Source: Natronococcus roseus
GTDB taxonomy: Archaea; Halobacteriota; Halobacteria; Halobacteriales; Natrialbaceae
Reading direction: 5' to 3'
DNA: 64,000 nucleotides
NCBI RefSeq assembly: GCF_043677095.1
Contig: NZ_JBHLJR010000008.1
Coordinates: forward strand, 62,001 to 126,000
Positions 24,715 to 34,123 of this stretch are shown piece by piece. Within the stretch, counting starts at the first letter, position 1, and every line of letters starts with the position of its first letter. The notes beneath the pieces were generated by a model. It was given only the letters and a program-made list of their open reading frames with translations, made no database searches and was not told where the DNA came from. The translations under genes and the position numbers were made by a program.

Positions 24715-26352
24715 CTACTCGTCGGCGTACGTTTCCCGGAACCGGTCGATCTGGTCGTCGGTTCCGGCGATCACGAGCGAGTCACCCTCGTCGAGACGTG
24801 TTCGGTGAACGTCGGACCGATACTCCTCGCCACGTACGAGCCCGATGACGATACAGTCCGTCTCCTCGCGGATCGTCGCGGGTTCGACTTCCGAACCGGC
24901 GAGGCCCGCCGCCGCGACCTGCCGGAGCTGGAGCTGCTCGCTGAGGGGCATCGTCTCGCGGTCGAACGCCCGAAGCGCGATCATCCGTCCCGCGACGTTG
25001 GGGAGGGCGAGCACGTGGTCGGCGCCCGCCGCCCGCAGCGTTCGCACGCTGCCGGCGGTGGTGGCGCCCACGAGGACCTCGAGGGCGGGGTTGAGCGCGC
25101 TCGCCGTCAGGGCGACCAGAATCGCCTCGTCGTCGTCCTCGAGGGCGAGGACGATCGTTCCGGCGTCCTCGATTTCGGCGTCGAGCAGCGTCTCCTCCTC
25201 GGTCGCGTCGCCGACGACGTCGACGATCTCGTCGCTCTCGCGGTCGACGACAGTGGTCTCGAGCCCGGCTCGCTCGAGCGTGCCGGCGGCCGTCCGACCG
25301 ACGAGTCCGGCGCCGACGACGACGACGGGTTCTTCGGTCGGACGATACGGACTCCCGGACGAGCCGGCCCGATCGGCGACCGCCTCGAGCACCGATTCGG
25401 TGCCGGCGACGAGCAGCGACGTGTTCTCGTCGACGTGGGCGTGCTCCGACAGCTCGGTGACGAAGTCACCCCGGAGCCACGCACCGACGACGGTCGCGCC
25501 GGTTTCTTCGAGCTCCCGCGTCGCCGCCATCGCCTCGCCGAACAGCTCGGCGTCGGGATCGACGTAGAACTCGGTGAGGTCGACCTCCTCGCCGAGCGTG
25601 ACCTCTCCCTCGGGTGCCGGCGCGATGATCGTTCGAACCCGATCGCCGAGGGCCTTGCCGAGGCGGTGTTTGGGCGAGAGCACCTCGTCGACGCCGGCGT
25701 ACCTGAAGTACCGCGCGCGCTCGGGATCGGTGACGAGAACGAAGACCTGGGCGGCGGGGTCCCGCCCCTCGATCGCGAGCACCGTACTGACGAACTCGCG
25801 TTCGGTGGCGTCGACGACGACGGCGGTGGCCGCCTCCAGACTCGCCGCCTCGAGCGTGTCGTCGCTCGTCGGGTCGCCGTAGAGGACGACGCGGTCGTCC
25901 TCGTACAGCTGCCGTGCGCGGTCCTCGTCGTCCTCGAGGATGACGTACAGCGTCTCCTCGGCCTCGAGTTCTTCGACGAGGGTGTCACAGAGCGCGGTGT
26001 AGCCGACGACGACGATGTGGTCTTCGATGCGGTCGATCTCCTCGGGGGGTGTCGGCTGCACCAGGGTCTCGAGCCAGGGGACGACGAACTGGGGGATCGC
26101 AACGGCGACGTAGACGATCCCCGTCACCTGGACCAACAGCACCAGCGCCGTCATCTCGAGCGTTTCCCAGGGGGCGTCCTGGCCGTACCCGGTCGTCGTC
26201 ATCGACTGAACGACGAGCTCGAGCGACTGGTACCAGGTCCTGGACTCGCCCTCGTAGACGGCCATCCCCCACCGGTAGGTGAGCGTGTACAGCGAGATCA
26301 GGACGAGGAGGGAGCCGACGTACACCGCCAGCCGACGGGTGAGTTTCACCAC
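24715..26352 (-). CDS. potassium channel with two RCK (TrkA-N/TrkA-C) units
   Basis: 545 residues. Two transmembrane helices (about 8-28, 66-88) flank a pore loop whose filter TTTGYG (52-57) replaces the usual T-V-G-Y-G, so K+ conduction is expected. Then come an NAD-binding TrkA-N (HIVVVGYTALCDTLVEEL), a TrkA-C region (LTEFYVDPDAELFGEAM), a second TrkA-N (VVVVGAGLVGRTAAGTLERAGL) and a second TrkA-C (VEPATIREETDCIVIGLVRG...GDSLVIAGTDDQIDRF). The double RCK makes a gating ring sensing ligand or nucleotide. Relevant to internal K+ control in a halophile. Confidence 0.88.
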   Translation of the reverse strand: MVKLTRRLAVYVGSLLVLISLYTLTYRWGMAVYEGESRTWYQSLELVVQSMTTTGYGQDAPWETLEMTALVLLVQVTGIVYVAVAIPQFVVPWLETLVQPTPPEEIDRIEDHIVVVGYTALCDTLVEELEAEETLYVILEDDEDRARQLYEDDRVVLYGDPTSDDTLEAASLEAATAVVVDATEREFVSTVLAIEGRDPAAQVFVLVTDPERARYFRYAGVDEVLSPKHRLGKALGDRVRTIIAPAPEGEVTLGEEVDLTEFYVDPDAELFGEAMAATRELEETGATVVGAWLRGDFVTELSEHAHVDENTSLLVAGTESVLEAVADRAGSSGSPYRPTEEPVVVVGAGLVGRTAAGTLERAGLETTVVDRESDEIVDVVGDATEEETLLDAEIEDAGTIVLALEDDDEAILVALTASALNPALEVLVGATTAGSVRTLRAAGADHVLALPNVAGRMIALRAFDRETMPLSEQLQLRQVAAAGLAGSEVEPATIREETDCIVIGLVRGEEYRSDVHRTRLDEGDSLVIAGTDDQIDRFRETYADE

Positions 26353-26477
26353 GGCCGTTCACCAGCGACGCGTCTCGAGGGGGTGCGATCTAAGCGGCAC
26401 GCGCGAAGCATACCGAGATCGATCAACCCCCGGGAGTATCGCTCTTGCCCGCCGGGACGAACTCGCGGCGACGTCGA

Positions 26478-26990
26478 TCAGTCGGCCTTGACGCCGCGAA
26501 CCCTGCTCAGGATATTTCGCTCCCGGAGTATCGTGACGGCGGCCCAGCCGAGAACCGCGACCTCGAGGGCCAGCACGACCGGGTGGAGCGTGTGCGTAAC
26601 GTCGGTCACGGGGAGGACGATCGTCACCGCCTCGAACGCCTCCCGCTCGTCCGGCGGCGGTCCGAGAAAGAGCACGTAGTACGGCGTCGCGGAGAGCCCC
26701 TGTGTCGTCGCCACGTTCAGGACGTCAGTCGCGATGTGGAGCAGCCACCCCAACGACAGCGCCGCACCTCGCCGGCCGAACAGCCGCGTGAGCACGAGAC
26801 TCGCGGGAACGGCGACCGCGACCGAGTGTGCGACGGTGTGGGTAAACGGCGTCAGGCCGAGCCAATACAGCGGCCGATCCACGAGGTCGGGTAGCGCCGA
26901 GCCGACGACGAGATACGCGACCGGAAACCGGCTGTAGACGCCGAGCAGATACCCCATCGCCAGGTGGGTCGGAAAGGTGAGGTGGAGCAT
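26478..26990 (-). CDS. membrane-bound metal-dependent hydrolase-like protein (YbcI/DUF457)
   Basis: 170 residues, four to five hydrophobic helices. Family motifs FPTHLAMGYLLGV, VVGSALPDLVDRPLYW, FTHTVAHSVAVAV and GWLLHIATDVLN give three His/Asp positions that would form a metal site within the membrane. Members are widely annotated as hydrolases without a proven substrate. Confidence 0.75.
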   Translation of the reverse strand: MLHLTFPTHLAMGYLLGVYSRFPVAYLVVGSALPDLVDRPLYWLGLTPFTHTVAHSVAVAVPASLVLTRLFGRRGAALSLGWLLHIATDVLNVATTQGLSATPYYVLFLGPPPDEREAFEAVTIVLPVTDVTHTLHPVVLALEVAVLGWAAVTILRERNILSRVRGVKAD

Positions 26991-27111
26991 CGGGATGACG
27001 GCTACGAGATGGCAGGCGCTCGCGAGACTTCAACCGTCGGTACACGAACGGATTGCGAGAGAAATCGAACCGGTTCGGACCGCGTCGATCAGACCGCCTC
27101 GGTCGCGTCGA

Positions 27112-29364
27112 TCAGGCCACGTCGGCCGAATCGAACTCGTCGAACCCGCCCGTCTCGAGCCCGGACTCGAGGTCGGCGACCGCGTCGGGCGAAATCTCCT
27201 CGAGCGCGCGCTCGAAGTGGTCGGCGGTGAGTTCGATCGCCTCGACGTCGGACTCCTCGCCGGCGGCCTCGCGTTCGACGTGCTCCCGGACGGCGATCGT
27301 CGCGGCCTCCCGGCAGACGGCCTCGACGTCGGCGCCGGTGTAGCCCTCGGTCTCTTCGGCCAGCGTGTCGAGATCGACGTCCGCGGCCAGCGGCCGGTTC
27401 TGGGTGTGGATCCGGAAGATCTCCCGGCGAGCGTCCCGGTCGGGCTCGGCGACCTCGACATGGCGATCCAGCCGGCCGGGTCGCAACAGGGCGTCGTCGA
27501 TCAGCTCCGGTCGGTTCGAGGCCGCGACCACGACGACGTCCTCGAGCTCCTCGAGCCCGTCGAGTTCGGTCAGCAGCTGGGAGACGACGCGTTCGCCGAC
27601 GTTCGAGTCGCCGCCCCCGCTGCCCCGTTTGGACGCGATGGCGTCGATCTCATCGAAGAAGATGATCGTCGGGGCGTTCGCGCGGGCCTTCTCGAAGACC
27701 TCGCGGACCCCCTTCTCCGACTCGCCGACGTACTTGTCGAACAGCTCCGGCCCCTTGACCGAGATGAAGTTCGACTGGGACTCGTTCGCGACGGCCTTCG
27801 CGAGCAGCGTCTTCCCGGTGCCCGGCGGCCCGTGCAACAGGACCCCCTTCGCGGGGCTGAGGTCGACCTGCTCGTAGGCGTCGGCGTGTTCCATCGGCCA
27901 CTGGATCGCCTCGCGGAGCCGTCCCTTCGCCTCCTCGAGTCCGCCGACGTCCTCCCAGGTGACGTCGGGGACCTCGACGAACACCTCCCGCATCGCCGAG
28001 GGCTCGACACCCCGGAGCGCGCTCCGGAAGTCTTTCCCGGTGACCTCGATCTTCTCGAGGACCTCGGCGTCGATCTCGTCGGCCTCGAGGTCGAGTTCGG
28101 GCCGGAGTCGCCGCATGGCTGTCATCGCCGCCTCCTTGGTGAGGTTCTCGAGGTCGGCGCCGACGAAGCCGTGAGTGTTCTCGGCGAAGCGCGCTAAGTC
28201 GACGTCCTCGCCGAGGGGCATGCCGCGCGTGTGGATCTGGAGGATCTCCTCGCGGCCGCCCGCGTCCGGCGCGCCGATCTCGATCTCGCGGTCGAATCGG
28301 CCGCCGCGGCGCAAGGCGGGGTCGATCGCGTCGACGCGGTTCGTCGTGCCGATAACGGTGATCTCGCCGCGGTCCTCGAGCCCGTCCATCAGGCTGAGGA
28401 GCTGGGCGACGACGCGGCGCTCGACGTCGCCCTGGACGTCCTCGCGCTTGGGTGCGATCGAGTCCAGTTCGTCGATGAAGACGATCGCGGGCTCGTTCTC
28501 GGCGGCCTCCTCGAACACCTCCCGGAGCTTCTCCTCGCTCTCGCCGTAGTACTTCGACATGATCTCCGGACCGGAGATCGTCAGGAAGTGGGCGTCGACC
28601 TCGTTGGCGACCGCTCGCGCGATGAGGGTCTTCCCGGTGCCCGGCGGGCCGTGTAGCAGGACGCCCTTGGGCGGCTCGATGCCCAGCGTCCGGAACAGCT
28701 CGGGGTGGCGCATCGGCAGCTCGATCATCTCGCGGACCTGCTCGAGCTCGTCGTCCAGGCCGCCGACGTCCTCGTAGGTGACCGTCGGCGTCTCACCGTC
28801 CTCGCCGTCGCCGCCGTCGATCGGGCCTCGGGCCTCGATCTCGAGCTGGTCCGGGGTCCGGTCGACAAGTTCGACGTCGGTTCGGTTGCCGACGACGACC
28901 GTTCCGCCGGGCTCGGTGTCGACGACCGTGATCGGGAGCTGACGGCCCGATCGGCTCGTCAGCAGGCCGAAGCCGAGCGATACCGTGAGGGTGTCGCCGG
29001 GGCTAACGGCCCGATCCGAGAGCTTCCCCCGCAGGTAGGAGCCGAGATCGCCCTGGATGCGAACGTTCTCGGGGAGGGCGACTCGCACGCGCTCGGCAGG
29101 GTTGACGTCGGCTGCCTCGACGGAGACGGCGTCGTCGATTCGGGCGCCCGCGGCCTGTCGAAGCTGGCCGTCGATACGAACGATACCCCTCCCCGTATCC
29201 TGGGAACTGCCGGGCCAGACCCGCGCGATGACGCGGCCCTCGCCGCCCTCGATGGCGACGAACTCGCCGCTGGAGACGCCGAGTTCGTCCATCGCTTCTC
29301 TGTCGATCGATGCTAGACCGCTGCCCGCGTCTTTCCGTTTGAGTGGTTTTACTCGAAGTTGCAT
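27112..29364 (-). CDS. CDC48/p97-family AAA+ ATPase
   Basis: 750 residues. N domain (1-180) of double-psi barrel plus four-stranded part (VKPLKRKDAGSGLASIDREAMDELGVSSG...), then D1 with Walker A GPPGTGKT (239-246) and Walker B IVFIDELDSIAP, and D2 with a second GPPGTGKT (about 512) and IIFFDEIDAIASKRG. Each D domain keeps its SRH Arg finger region (RRGGRFDREIEIG and LRPGRLDRHVEVA). It unfolds proteins for the proteasome and other quality-control pathways. Two or three CDC48 paralogues are normal in haloarchaea. Monocistronic. Confidence 0.95.
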   Translation of the reverse strand: MQLRVKPLKRKDAGSGLASIDREAMDELGVSSGEFVAIEGGEGRVIARVWPGSSQDTGRGIVRIDGQLRQAAGARIDDAVSVEAADVNPAERVRVALPENVRIQGDLGSYLRGKLSDRAVSPGDTLTVSLGFGLLTSRSGRQLPITVVDTEPGGTVVVGNRTDVELVDRTPDQLEIEARGPIDGGDGEDGETPTVTYEDVGGLDDELEQVREMIELPMRHPELFRTLGIEPPKGVLLHGPPGTGKTLIARAVANEVDAHFLTISGPEIMSKYYGESEEKLREVFEEAAENEPAIVFIDELDSIAPKREDVQGDVERRVVAQLLSLMDGLEDRGEITVIGTTNRVDAIDPALRRGGRFDREIEIGAPDAGGREEILQIHTRGMPLGEDVDLARFAENTHGFVGADLENLTKEAAMTAMRRLRPELDLEADEIDAEVLEKIEVTGKDFRSALRGVEPSAMREVFVEVPDVTWEDVGGLEEAKGRLREAIQWPMEHADAYEQVDLSPAKGVLLHGPPGTGKTLLAKAVANESQSNFISVKGPELFDKYVGESEKGVREVFEKARANAPTIIFFDEIDAIASKRGSGGGDSNVGERVVSQLLTELDGLEELEDVVVVAASNRPELIDDALLRPGRLDRHVEVAEPDRDARREIFRIHTQNRPLAADVDLDTLAEETEGYTGADVEAVCREAATIAVREHVEREAAGEESDVEAIELTADHFERALEEISPDAVADLESGLETGGFDEFDSADVA

Positions 29365-29510
29365 ACGTATCAGTGATAGCTGCCGCTGTCGGCCGACGCG
29401 AGCGCGATCCGCGTAGGCCGGAGTGGTCGGTTCGCCGGCGCGGAGCCGGGTGTCGATACGGGTTCGTTCGGGATGCCGAATCGGCTGCGAACGATCCGAG
29501 GCCGTTCGGG

Positions 29511-29882
29511 TTACTCACCCTCGAGGGGGATCTCCCTGCCACGGGTCTCGGGACCCGCGGTCGGGAGCGTCACCTCGAGGACGCCGTTCGTGTACGCGGC
29601 CGTGATCTCGTCGTCGGCGACGCTCTTGGGGAAGCGGAACCGACGGTGGTAGGTCTTCTTCCGTCCGCGATCGTCGTCGACGCGTTCGGCGGCGACGTTC
29701 AGCACGCCGTCGTCCCACGCCAGATCGATCTCGTCGGTTTCGAACCCCGGAAGGTCGATTGTGAGGACGAACTCGCCCTCCTCCTCGTACAGTTCGTAGT
29801 CGCTGCCTCCCTGCTGTCCGAACAGCCGAGACGGCATCTCGAGGTTCTGCGTCCAGGTGCTCGTCGTCGGTCGACGCACCAT
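29511..29882 (-). CDS. Hsp20/alpha-crystallin small heat-shock protein
   Basis: 123 residues. Short N-arm, alpha-crystallin domain (YEEEGEFVLTIDLPGFETDEIDLAWDDGVLNVAAERVDD, FRFPKSVADDEITAAYTNGVLEVTLP with the A-x-x-x-N-G-V-L-x-V signature) and a C-terminal tail RGREIPLEG whose I-P may act as the I-x-I-like assembly motif. ATP-independent holdase. Adjacent to CDC48 but separately promoted (an AT-rich agttattac about 45 bases upstream of the start). Confidence 0.9.
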   Translation of the reverse strand: MVRRPTTSTWTQNLEMPSRLFGQQGGSDYELYEEEGEFVLTIDLPGFETDEIDLAWDDGVLNVAAERVDDDRGRKKTYHRRFRFPKSVADDEITAAYTNGVLEVTLPTAGPETRGREIPLEGE

Positions 29883-29995
29883 GGGTGGTCACCTCGTGTG
29901 CATTAGTTGATTGTTCGCGGTTCGTAATAACTCTTTCGGCACTGTCGGACCGGCTAGTGAAAAGGACCAACTGGGAGCGCCCCCAAGGGTCAGCT

Positions 29996-30316
29996 ATGGG
30001 ACTTGGAAGCACCGCAAAGAAGATCCAGGGTCTGTCCGAGCATGCGGAAGCGATGTACAAGCAGGTACAGGAACTTCAGCAGCGGATCACGAACCTGGAG
30101 GAAGAAGTCGACGACACCCACGACACCGTCAACCGGATGGACCACCAGCTGACCGAGCAGCGCGAGCTTCTGCTCGCGATGGCCGAAAAGCAGGGGATCG
30201 ACGGCGAGGAGATCCTGGCCAACGCGGCGATCGATCAGGCCGAACTCGAGGCCGAGGACGGCGCCGAGCAGGAAGCCGACCGAAAGCGCCGACGAGAGGA
30301 ACGGACCGCGGAGTAG
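29996..30316 (+). CDS. DUF5798-like coiled-coil protein
   Basis: 106 residues from the ATG at 29996 (MGLGSTAKKIQGLSEHAEAMYKQVQELQQRI). Almost entirely coiled coil to about residue 70 (QRITNLEEEVDDTHDTVNRMDHQLTEQRELLLAMAEKQGIDGEEI). The tail is acidic then basic (KRRREERTAE). Conserved small haloarchaeal protein, probably DUF5798; function unknown. Divergent from hsp20. Confidence 0.75.
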   Translation: MGLGSTAKKIQGLSEHAEAMYKQVQELQQRITNLEEEVDDTHDTVNRMDHQLTEQRELLLAMAEKQGIDGEEILANAAIDQAELEAEDGAEQEADRKRRREERTAE

Positions 30317-30419
30317 CGCCGAACCACTCTTCTGTCGGGGTGAATTCTCCTCTACAGCGCCGCGGCGGGCGCCCTCGCGATAGCAAAACCTAACAACAGG
30401 GGCAACATTTGCCAGCACG

Positions 30420-31400
30420 ATGACGACCCACGAGCGACCGGTGGACTCGGTGCTCGAGACGATCGGTCGGACGCCGCTCGTTCGCCTCCAGGAGAGTCCG
30501 GACGACGTTCGAATCTACGCCAAACTCGAGTCGTTCAACCCCGGCGCGAGCGTCAAGGACCGAATCGGCCGCTACATGCTCGAACGGATGCTCGAGCGGG
30601 GTGACGTTCCCGCCGGCGGGACGGTGATCGAGCCCACCGCCGGCAACACGGGGATCGGCCTGGCGATCGCCGCCCAGCAGCTCGGCCTCGACGCGATGTT
30701 CGTCGTCCCCGAGCGCTTCAGCGTCGAGAAACAGCAGCTGATGGCCGCCCTGGGGGCGGAAGTGATCAACACGCCGTCCGACGACGGGATGGGCGGGGCG
30801 ATCGACCGGGCTCACGAACTCGCCGCGGAGTTAGACGACGCCGTCGTCCCCCAGCAGTTCTCGAACCCGCTGAACACCGAGGCCCACTACGAGACGACCG
30901 CCCCCGAGATCTACGAGGCCCTCGACGACGAGGTCGGCGCCGTCGTCGCGGGCTGTGGCACGGCCGGGACGCTGATGGGACTGGCCCGCTACGCCCTCGA
31001 GCGCGACGAGTCGACCCACGTCGCCGCCGTCGAACCCGAGGGGTCGGTGTACGGCGAACTCCTCGAGGACAACCGCGAAGAAGGCGAGTACAAGACCGAG
31101 GGGATCGGTACTCACGACCCCTCGACCAACGAGCTGTTCGATCCGGAGCTGGTCGACGCGGTCCACGCGATCCCCGACCGGGCGTCCCACGAGGAGCTCG
31201 CCCGCCTCGCCCGCGAGGAGGGCCACCTGGTGGCCTCGAGCGCCGGCGCGGCCAGCGTCGCGGCGAAACGAGTCGCCCGGGCGATCGCCGACGGCGACCT
31301 CGAGACCCCCCACGACACCGTCGTCACGGTGTTTCCGGACTCGAGCGAGCGCTACCTCTCGAAGGGGATCTACCGCTCGTTCGAGGAGTGGACGTCCTGA
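30420..31400 (+). CDS. PLP-dependent cysteine synthase family protein
   Basis: 326 residues. Beta-substituting fold-II PLP enzyme: the PLP lysine in NPGASVKDRIG, substrate loop PTAGNTGIGLA, phosphate-cradle motif GCGTAGTLMGLARY, and the C-terminal Ser-containing loop VASSAGAASVAAKR. It makes cysteine from O-acetylserine (or phosphoserine) and sulfide, or acts as a cystathionine beta-synthase; the sequence does not decide, though the asparagine loop PTAGNTG is CysK-like. No CBS regulatory domain. Monocistronic. Confidence 0.88.
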   Translation: MTTHERPVDSVLETIGRTPLVRLQESPDDVRIYAKLESFNPGASVKDRIGRYMLERMLERGDVPAGGTVIEPTAGNTGIGLAIAAQQLGLDAMFVVPERFSVEKQQLMAALGAEVINTPSDDGMGGAIDRAHELAAELDDAVVPQQFSNPLNTEAHYETTAPEIYEALDDEVGAVVAGCGTAGTLMGLARYALERDESTHVAAVEPEGSVYGELLEDNREEGEYKTEGIGTHDPSTNELFDPELVDAVHAIPDRASHEELARLAREEGHLVASSAGAASVAAKRVARAIADGDLETPHDTVVTVFPDSSERYLSKGIYRSFEEWTS

Positions 31401-31433
31401 CGGGACCGACCGTCCAGTCGCCACGTGACTGGC

Positions 31434-31613
31434 TCACTGGTAGAGCTTCTTCGCGTCGACGACGTCTAAGGTCTCGTCCTGTTCGGCCTCCCACACCCGA
31501 ACGACGAGGTGCGCCTTGCAGTGGTACTCCACCATCTCCATCCCCGTCCGCTCGTTTCTGAGTACGAGCTGGCAGGTCCCTTCGTTCGAACAGTCCCCTG
31601 ACCGGTCACACAT
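31434..31613 (-). CDS. small Cys-rich haloarchaeal protein
   Basis: 59 residues. Minus-strand ATG at 31613 gives MCDRSGDCSNEGTCQLVLRN, then TGMEMVEYHCKAHLVVRVWEAEQD and DVVDAKKLYQ. Three N-terminal Cys (2, 8, 14) plus Y-H-C at about 33 form a plausible single zinc site. It ends 34 bases after the cysteine-synthase-type gene, on the opposite strand. Acidic bias and clear codon preference argue for a real gene. Function unknown. Confidence 0.6.
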   Translation of the reverse strand: MCDRSGDCSNEGTCQLVLRNERTGMEMVEYHCKAHLVVRVWEAEQDETLDVVDAKKLYQ

Positions 31614-31713
31614 TGTGTTCCCGTATTCCTCTGGTCGGTAAGTCTTTGTCGGTGATTGGGGGTTTCTGCAGGCAGCGATACCGTCGCCTGCGATCCGACG
31701 AAACCGGTCCCGG

Positions 31714-32124
31714 TCAGGCGAGGAGCCGCTGGTGTTGTACCTTCATACACTGATCCTGGACGACGGATCGACCGCTTTCCTCGAGGCGATCGGCCGCCTC
31801 GTCGTCGCGGATCCCCAGCTGGGTCCAGACCGTCTCGACGTCCTCGCGCTCGAGGACCTCGTCGACGATGCCGGTGACCTCCTCGCTGGGCCGGAAGACA
31901 CAGACGACCTCGATCTCCTGGTCGACGTCCGACAGCGCGTCGGCTGCAGACCGATCGAAGATCTCCTCGGCGTTCGGGTTGACCGGTATCACGTCGTACC
32001 CTTGCTCGAGGAGGTATCGAGGAACGTCGTGGGCGGCCTTGCCGGGCGTGCTCGAACAGCCGACGATGGCGACCGTCTCGCTCTCAAGGGCCTCGCGGAT
32101 TCGGTCGGATTCGGATACTGGCAT
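31714..32124 (-). CDS. CoA-binding (YccU-like) protein
   Basis: 136 residues. Rossmann-type CoA-binding domain: VAIVGCSSTPGKAAHDVPRYLLEQGYDVIPVNPNAEEIF at 19-57, then EIEVVCVFRPSEEVTGIVDEVLEREDVETVWTQLGIRDDEAADRLEESGRSVVQDQCMKVQHQ. The C-x2-C-like final Cys (DQCMK) follows the family. Role unknown; members are single-domain relatives of succinyl-CoA synthetase alpha. Confidence 0.85.
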   Translation of the reverse strand: MPVSESDRIREALESETVAIVGCSSTPGKAAHDVPRYLLEQGYDVIPVNPNAEEIFDRSAADALSDVDQEIEVVCVFRPSEEVTGIVDEVLEREDVETVWTQLGIRDDEAADRLEESGRSVVQDQCMKVQHQRLLA

Positions 32125-32166
32125 ACCCGACCTAGCGTCGCCGGCCCTAAACGTTGCGTGGCGCGT

Positions 32167-32835
32167 TCAGGTTCCGAGCCCGGTCGTGCTGACCTCCGGC
32201 TCGCCGTCGTCCCCCTCTCGGACTTTGATGAGGCCGTCGAACAGCTGTTTGAGCGTGTTCATCGTCTGTTCGTCGTGGGCCGTCGAGTCGATGACGGTGA
32301 TACCCAGGGCGTCGGCGCTCTGGATGCGACCGGTGAAGACGTGGAGAAACCGGAACACGGTCTGGAGATCCGCGTACATCAACAGCGTCGAGACCGAGGA
32401 GATGAGCACGCGGTTCCGCTCGAGCCCGCGCTCGCCGTAGAACTCCTGGAGGAACTCGGAGAGCTTGATTCCGATCCCGGTCATGTCCACCGGGGAGGCG
32501 GCGTACTTGATGCGGGGGTCGTCCTCGACGGCCCCGACGCCGCGCTGTTCGGTCACGCAGTCGACGACGCCGACGTCGGCGTCGTCGGGAAAGTTCGGGA
32601 GGATCGCCTCGGCGCTATCCTTCGTTGTCACCACGATCGACCCCTCGCCGCGGGCCGCGCCGTCCTCGAGCAGCCCGAGCGCGAGCCCGCGCTTTCCGGT
32701 CAGCGGCGGTCCCGACACGAGCACGTTCGTTCCGGGAGCGACCTGGACGTCCGGACCGACGGCAGGGAGATCGTACATACCTGACGTTTCCTCGTCGAAG
32801 CGCTCCGTCCCGACGGCACTCCGGGACTGAAGCAT
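32167..32835 (-). CDS. RAD55-type ATPase-like protein (HTR-like / DUF7504)
   Basis: 222 residues from the ATG at 32835; a second ATG at 32778 (MYDLPAVGPD) would give 203. The TATA-like sequence cctatac at about 32862-32868 lies about 30 bases before 32835 and favours the longer, leaderless form. Walker A is VSGPPLTGKRGLAL; Walker B is degenerate (ALGITVIDSTAHDE), so ATP hydrolysis is uncertain. A central VLISSVSTLLMYADLQTVFRFLHV segment matches the RecA-like haloarchaeal family earlier called HTR-like. Likely a regulator of bacteriorhodopsin- or signal-type pathways only by family name. Confidence 0.65.
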   Translation of the reverse strand: MLQSRSAVGTERFDEETSGMYDLPAVGPDVQVAPGTNVLVSGPPLTGKRGLALGLLEDGAARGEGSIVVTTKDSAEAILPNFPDDADVGVVDCVTEQRGVGAVEDDPRIKYAASPVDMTGIGIKLSEFLQEFYGERGLERNRVLISSVSTLLMYADLQTVFRFLHVFTGRIQSADALGITVIDSTAHDEQTMNTLKQLFDGLIKVREGDDGEPEVSTTGLGT

Positions 32836-32898
32836 CTAATAGAACGATGCGCTAACGTGCGTATAGGTCTTGTGTTCGGTGTGTTCGGTCCGGCCGAC

Positions 32899-33750
32899 TC
32901 AAGCGATCGCGCCGCTCTCGAGCGCGCGGCCGACGATGAAGGCGACGGCCGCGAGGAACATCCCGTACTTGAGACGGGACTGGCCGGCCGTCGGATCGTC
33001 GAAGCTCTCGTAGGCCGCGTACAGCATGATCGCGTTCGCCGGCAGCACGACCGCCAGGTAGGCGACTCCGAACTCGCCGAGGGCGTACGGCACTGGGCTC
33101 GCGAGCACGGCCACGATCAGCAGCGCTGTTGCGACCGCCAGCGCAGGCCGTTCGCCGATCGCGATCGGCAGCGTGTTCAGCCCCTCCTCGCGGTCGCCCT
33201 CGAGGTCCTCGACGTCCTTGATGATCTCGCGGGTCAGCGTGGCGACGCCCGCGAGGACGAACAACACGGCGGCGGGGCCGACCTCGCCGACGGCCGCGGC
33301 CCCGAACAGAAACGTGCTCCCGACGAGGTACGCTACCAGGGCGTTGCCCAGTCCCGGGAGGCCCTTGAACAGCTCCGTGTACGCCACCAGCGCGAGGAGG
33401 TTGATTACGGCGATCGCGATCGCCAACCAGGGGAGCACCAGCGCCAACCCGATCGCACCCGCGAACAGCACGACGCTGAACGCGAGCGCTCCGCGGGGAC
33501 TCACCGCGCCCCGCGGGATTGCCCGCTCGGGCTGATTGATCCGGTCGATCTCCCGATCGAAGTAGTCGTTGATCGCGTTCCCCGCACCGACCGCCAGCCC
33601 CGTCGCCGCGACGGCGGCCGTCACCTCGAGCGGGTGGCTCGTCACCCCGCCGGCGACGAACGCGCCGATGAACGTCAGCACGCTGGCGGCGATCACGTTC
33701 ACCGGCCGCGTTAGCTCGAGCAACCCGCGAACGGTCTCCCCCGCAGTCAT
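32899..33750 (-). CDS. geranylgeranylglycerol-phosphate geranylgeranyltransferase (UbiA family, DGGGP synthase)
   Basis: 283 residues, eight to nine transmembrane helices. First Asp-rich motif NAINDYFDREIDRINQPERAIPRG (N-x2-D-x3-D), second motif DVEDLEGDREEGLNTLP (D-x3-D-x3-D). This is the archaeal DGGGP-synthase arrangement, making the second ether linkage of membrane lipids by attaching geranylgeranyl to GGGP. Monocistronic; its transcript runs away from the small gene upstream. Confidence 0.9.
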   Translation of the reverse strand: MTAGETVRGLLELTRPVNVIAASVLTFIGAFVAGGVTSHPLEVTAAVAATGLAVGAGNAINDYFDREIDRINQPERAIPRGAVSPRGALAFSVVLFAGAIGLALVLPWLAIAIAVINLLALVAYTELFKGLPGLGNALVAYLVGSTFLFGAAAVGEVGPAAVLFVLAGVATLTREIIKDVEDLEGDREEGLNTLPIAIGERPALAVATALLIVAVLASPVPYALGEFGVAYLAVVLPANAIMLYAAYESFDDPTAGQSRLKYGMFLAAVAFIVGRALESGAIA

Positions 33751-33791
33751 GCCCGACTCTGCTCAGGCGGCGGGGTTAAACGGTCCGATCT

Positions 33792-33983
33792 CTACCGCCA
33801 CTGCTCGAGATCACAGAGGTCGGCGTCGGCGACCGAGAGCCAGGCTCCGGCCCGCTCGCCCTCGTCGGTGTCGAGCGGGACCGCCATCCAGACGTCCGCC
33901 TCGTCGTCGCCGCACAGCTCGAGGGGACGCCTCTCGGACGATTCCTCGTCGGCACTGGATTCGGGCCGCTCGCGTACCGTCAT
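33792..33983 (-). CDS. small acidic haloarchaeal protein
   Basis: 63 residues. TVRERPESSADEESSERR then DVWMAVPLDTDEGERAGAWLSVADADLCDLEQWR. The end pattern W-L-x-x-x-D-x-D-L-x-D-L-x-x-W-R looks like the small DUF7511-type family, named tentatively. Monocistronic, 140 bases before tRNA-Arg. Confidence 0.6.
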   Translation of the reverse strand: MTVRERPESSADEESSERRPLELCGDDEADVWMAVPLDTDEGERAGAWLSVADADLCDLEQWR

Positions 33984-34123
33984 ACGCGAGGGTTAGGTCT
34001 CGAGGCATAAAGAGGGCTCGAGGCGATTGCCACACAGTGAGAACGACCGCAGGTGTGGCGGGGGGTCTCGAGGTTGGGTGAAATCGAGTGACTTATACGG
34101 AGCCGACGGAAACCAAGTGGTGA

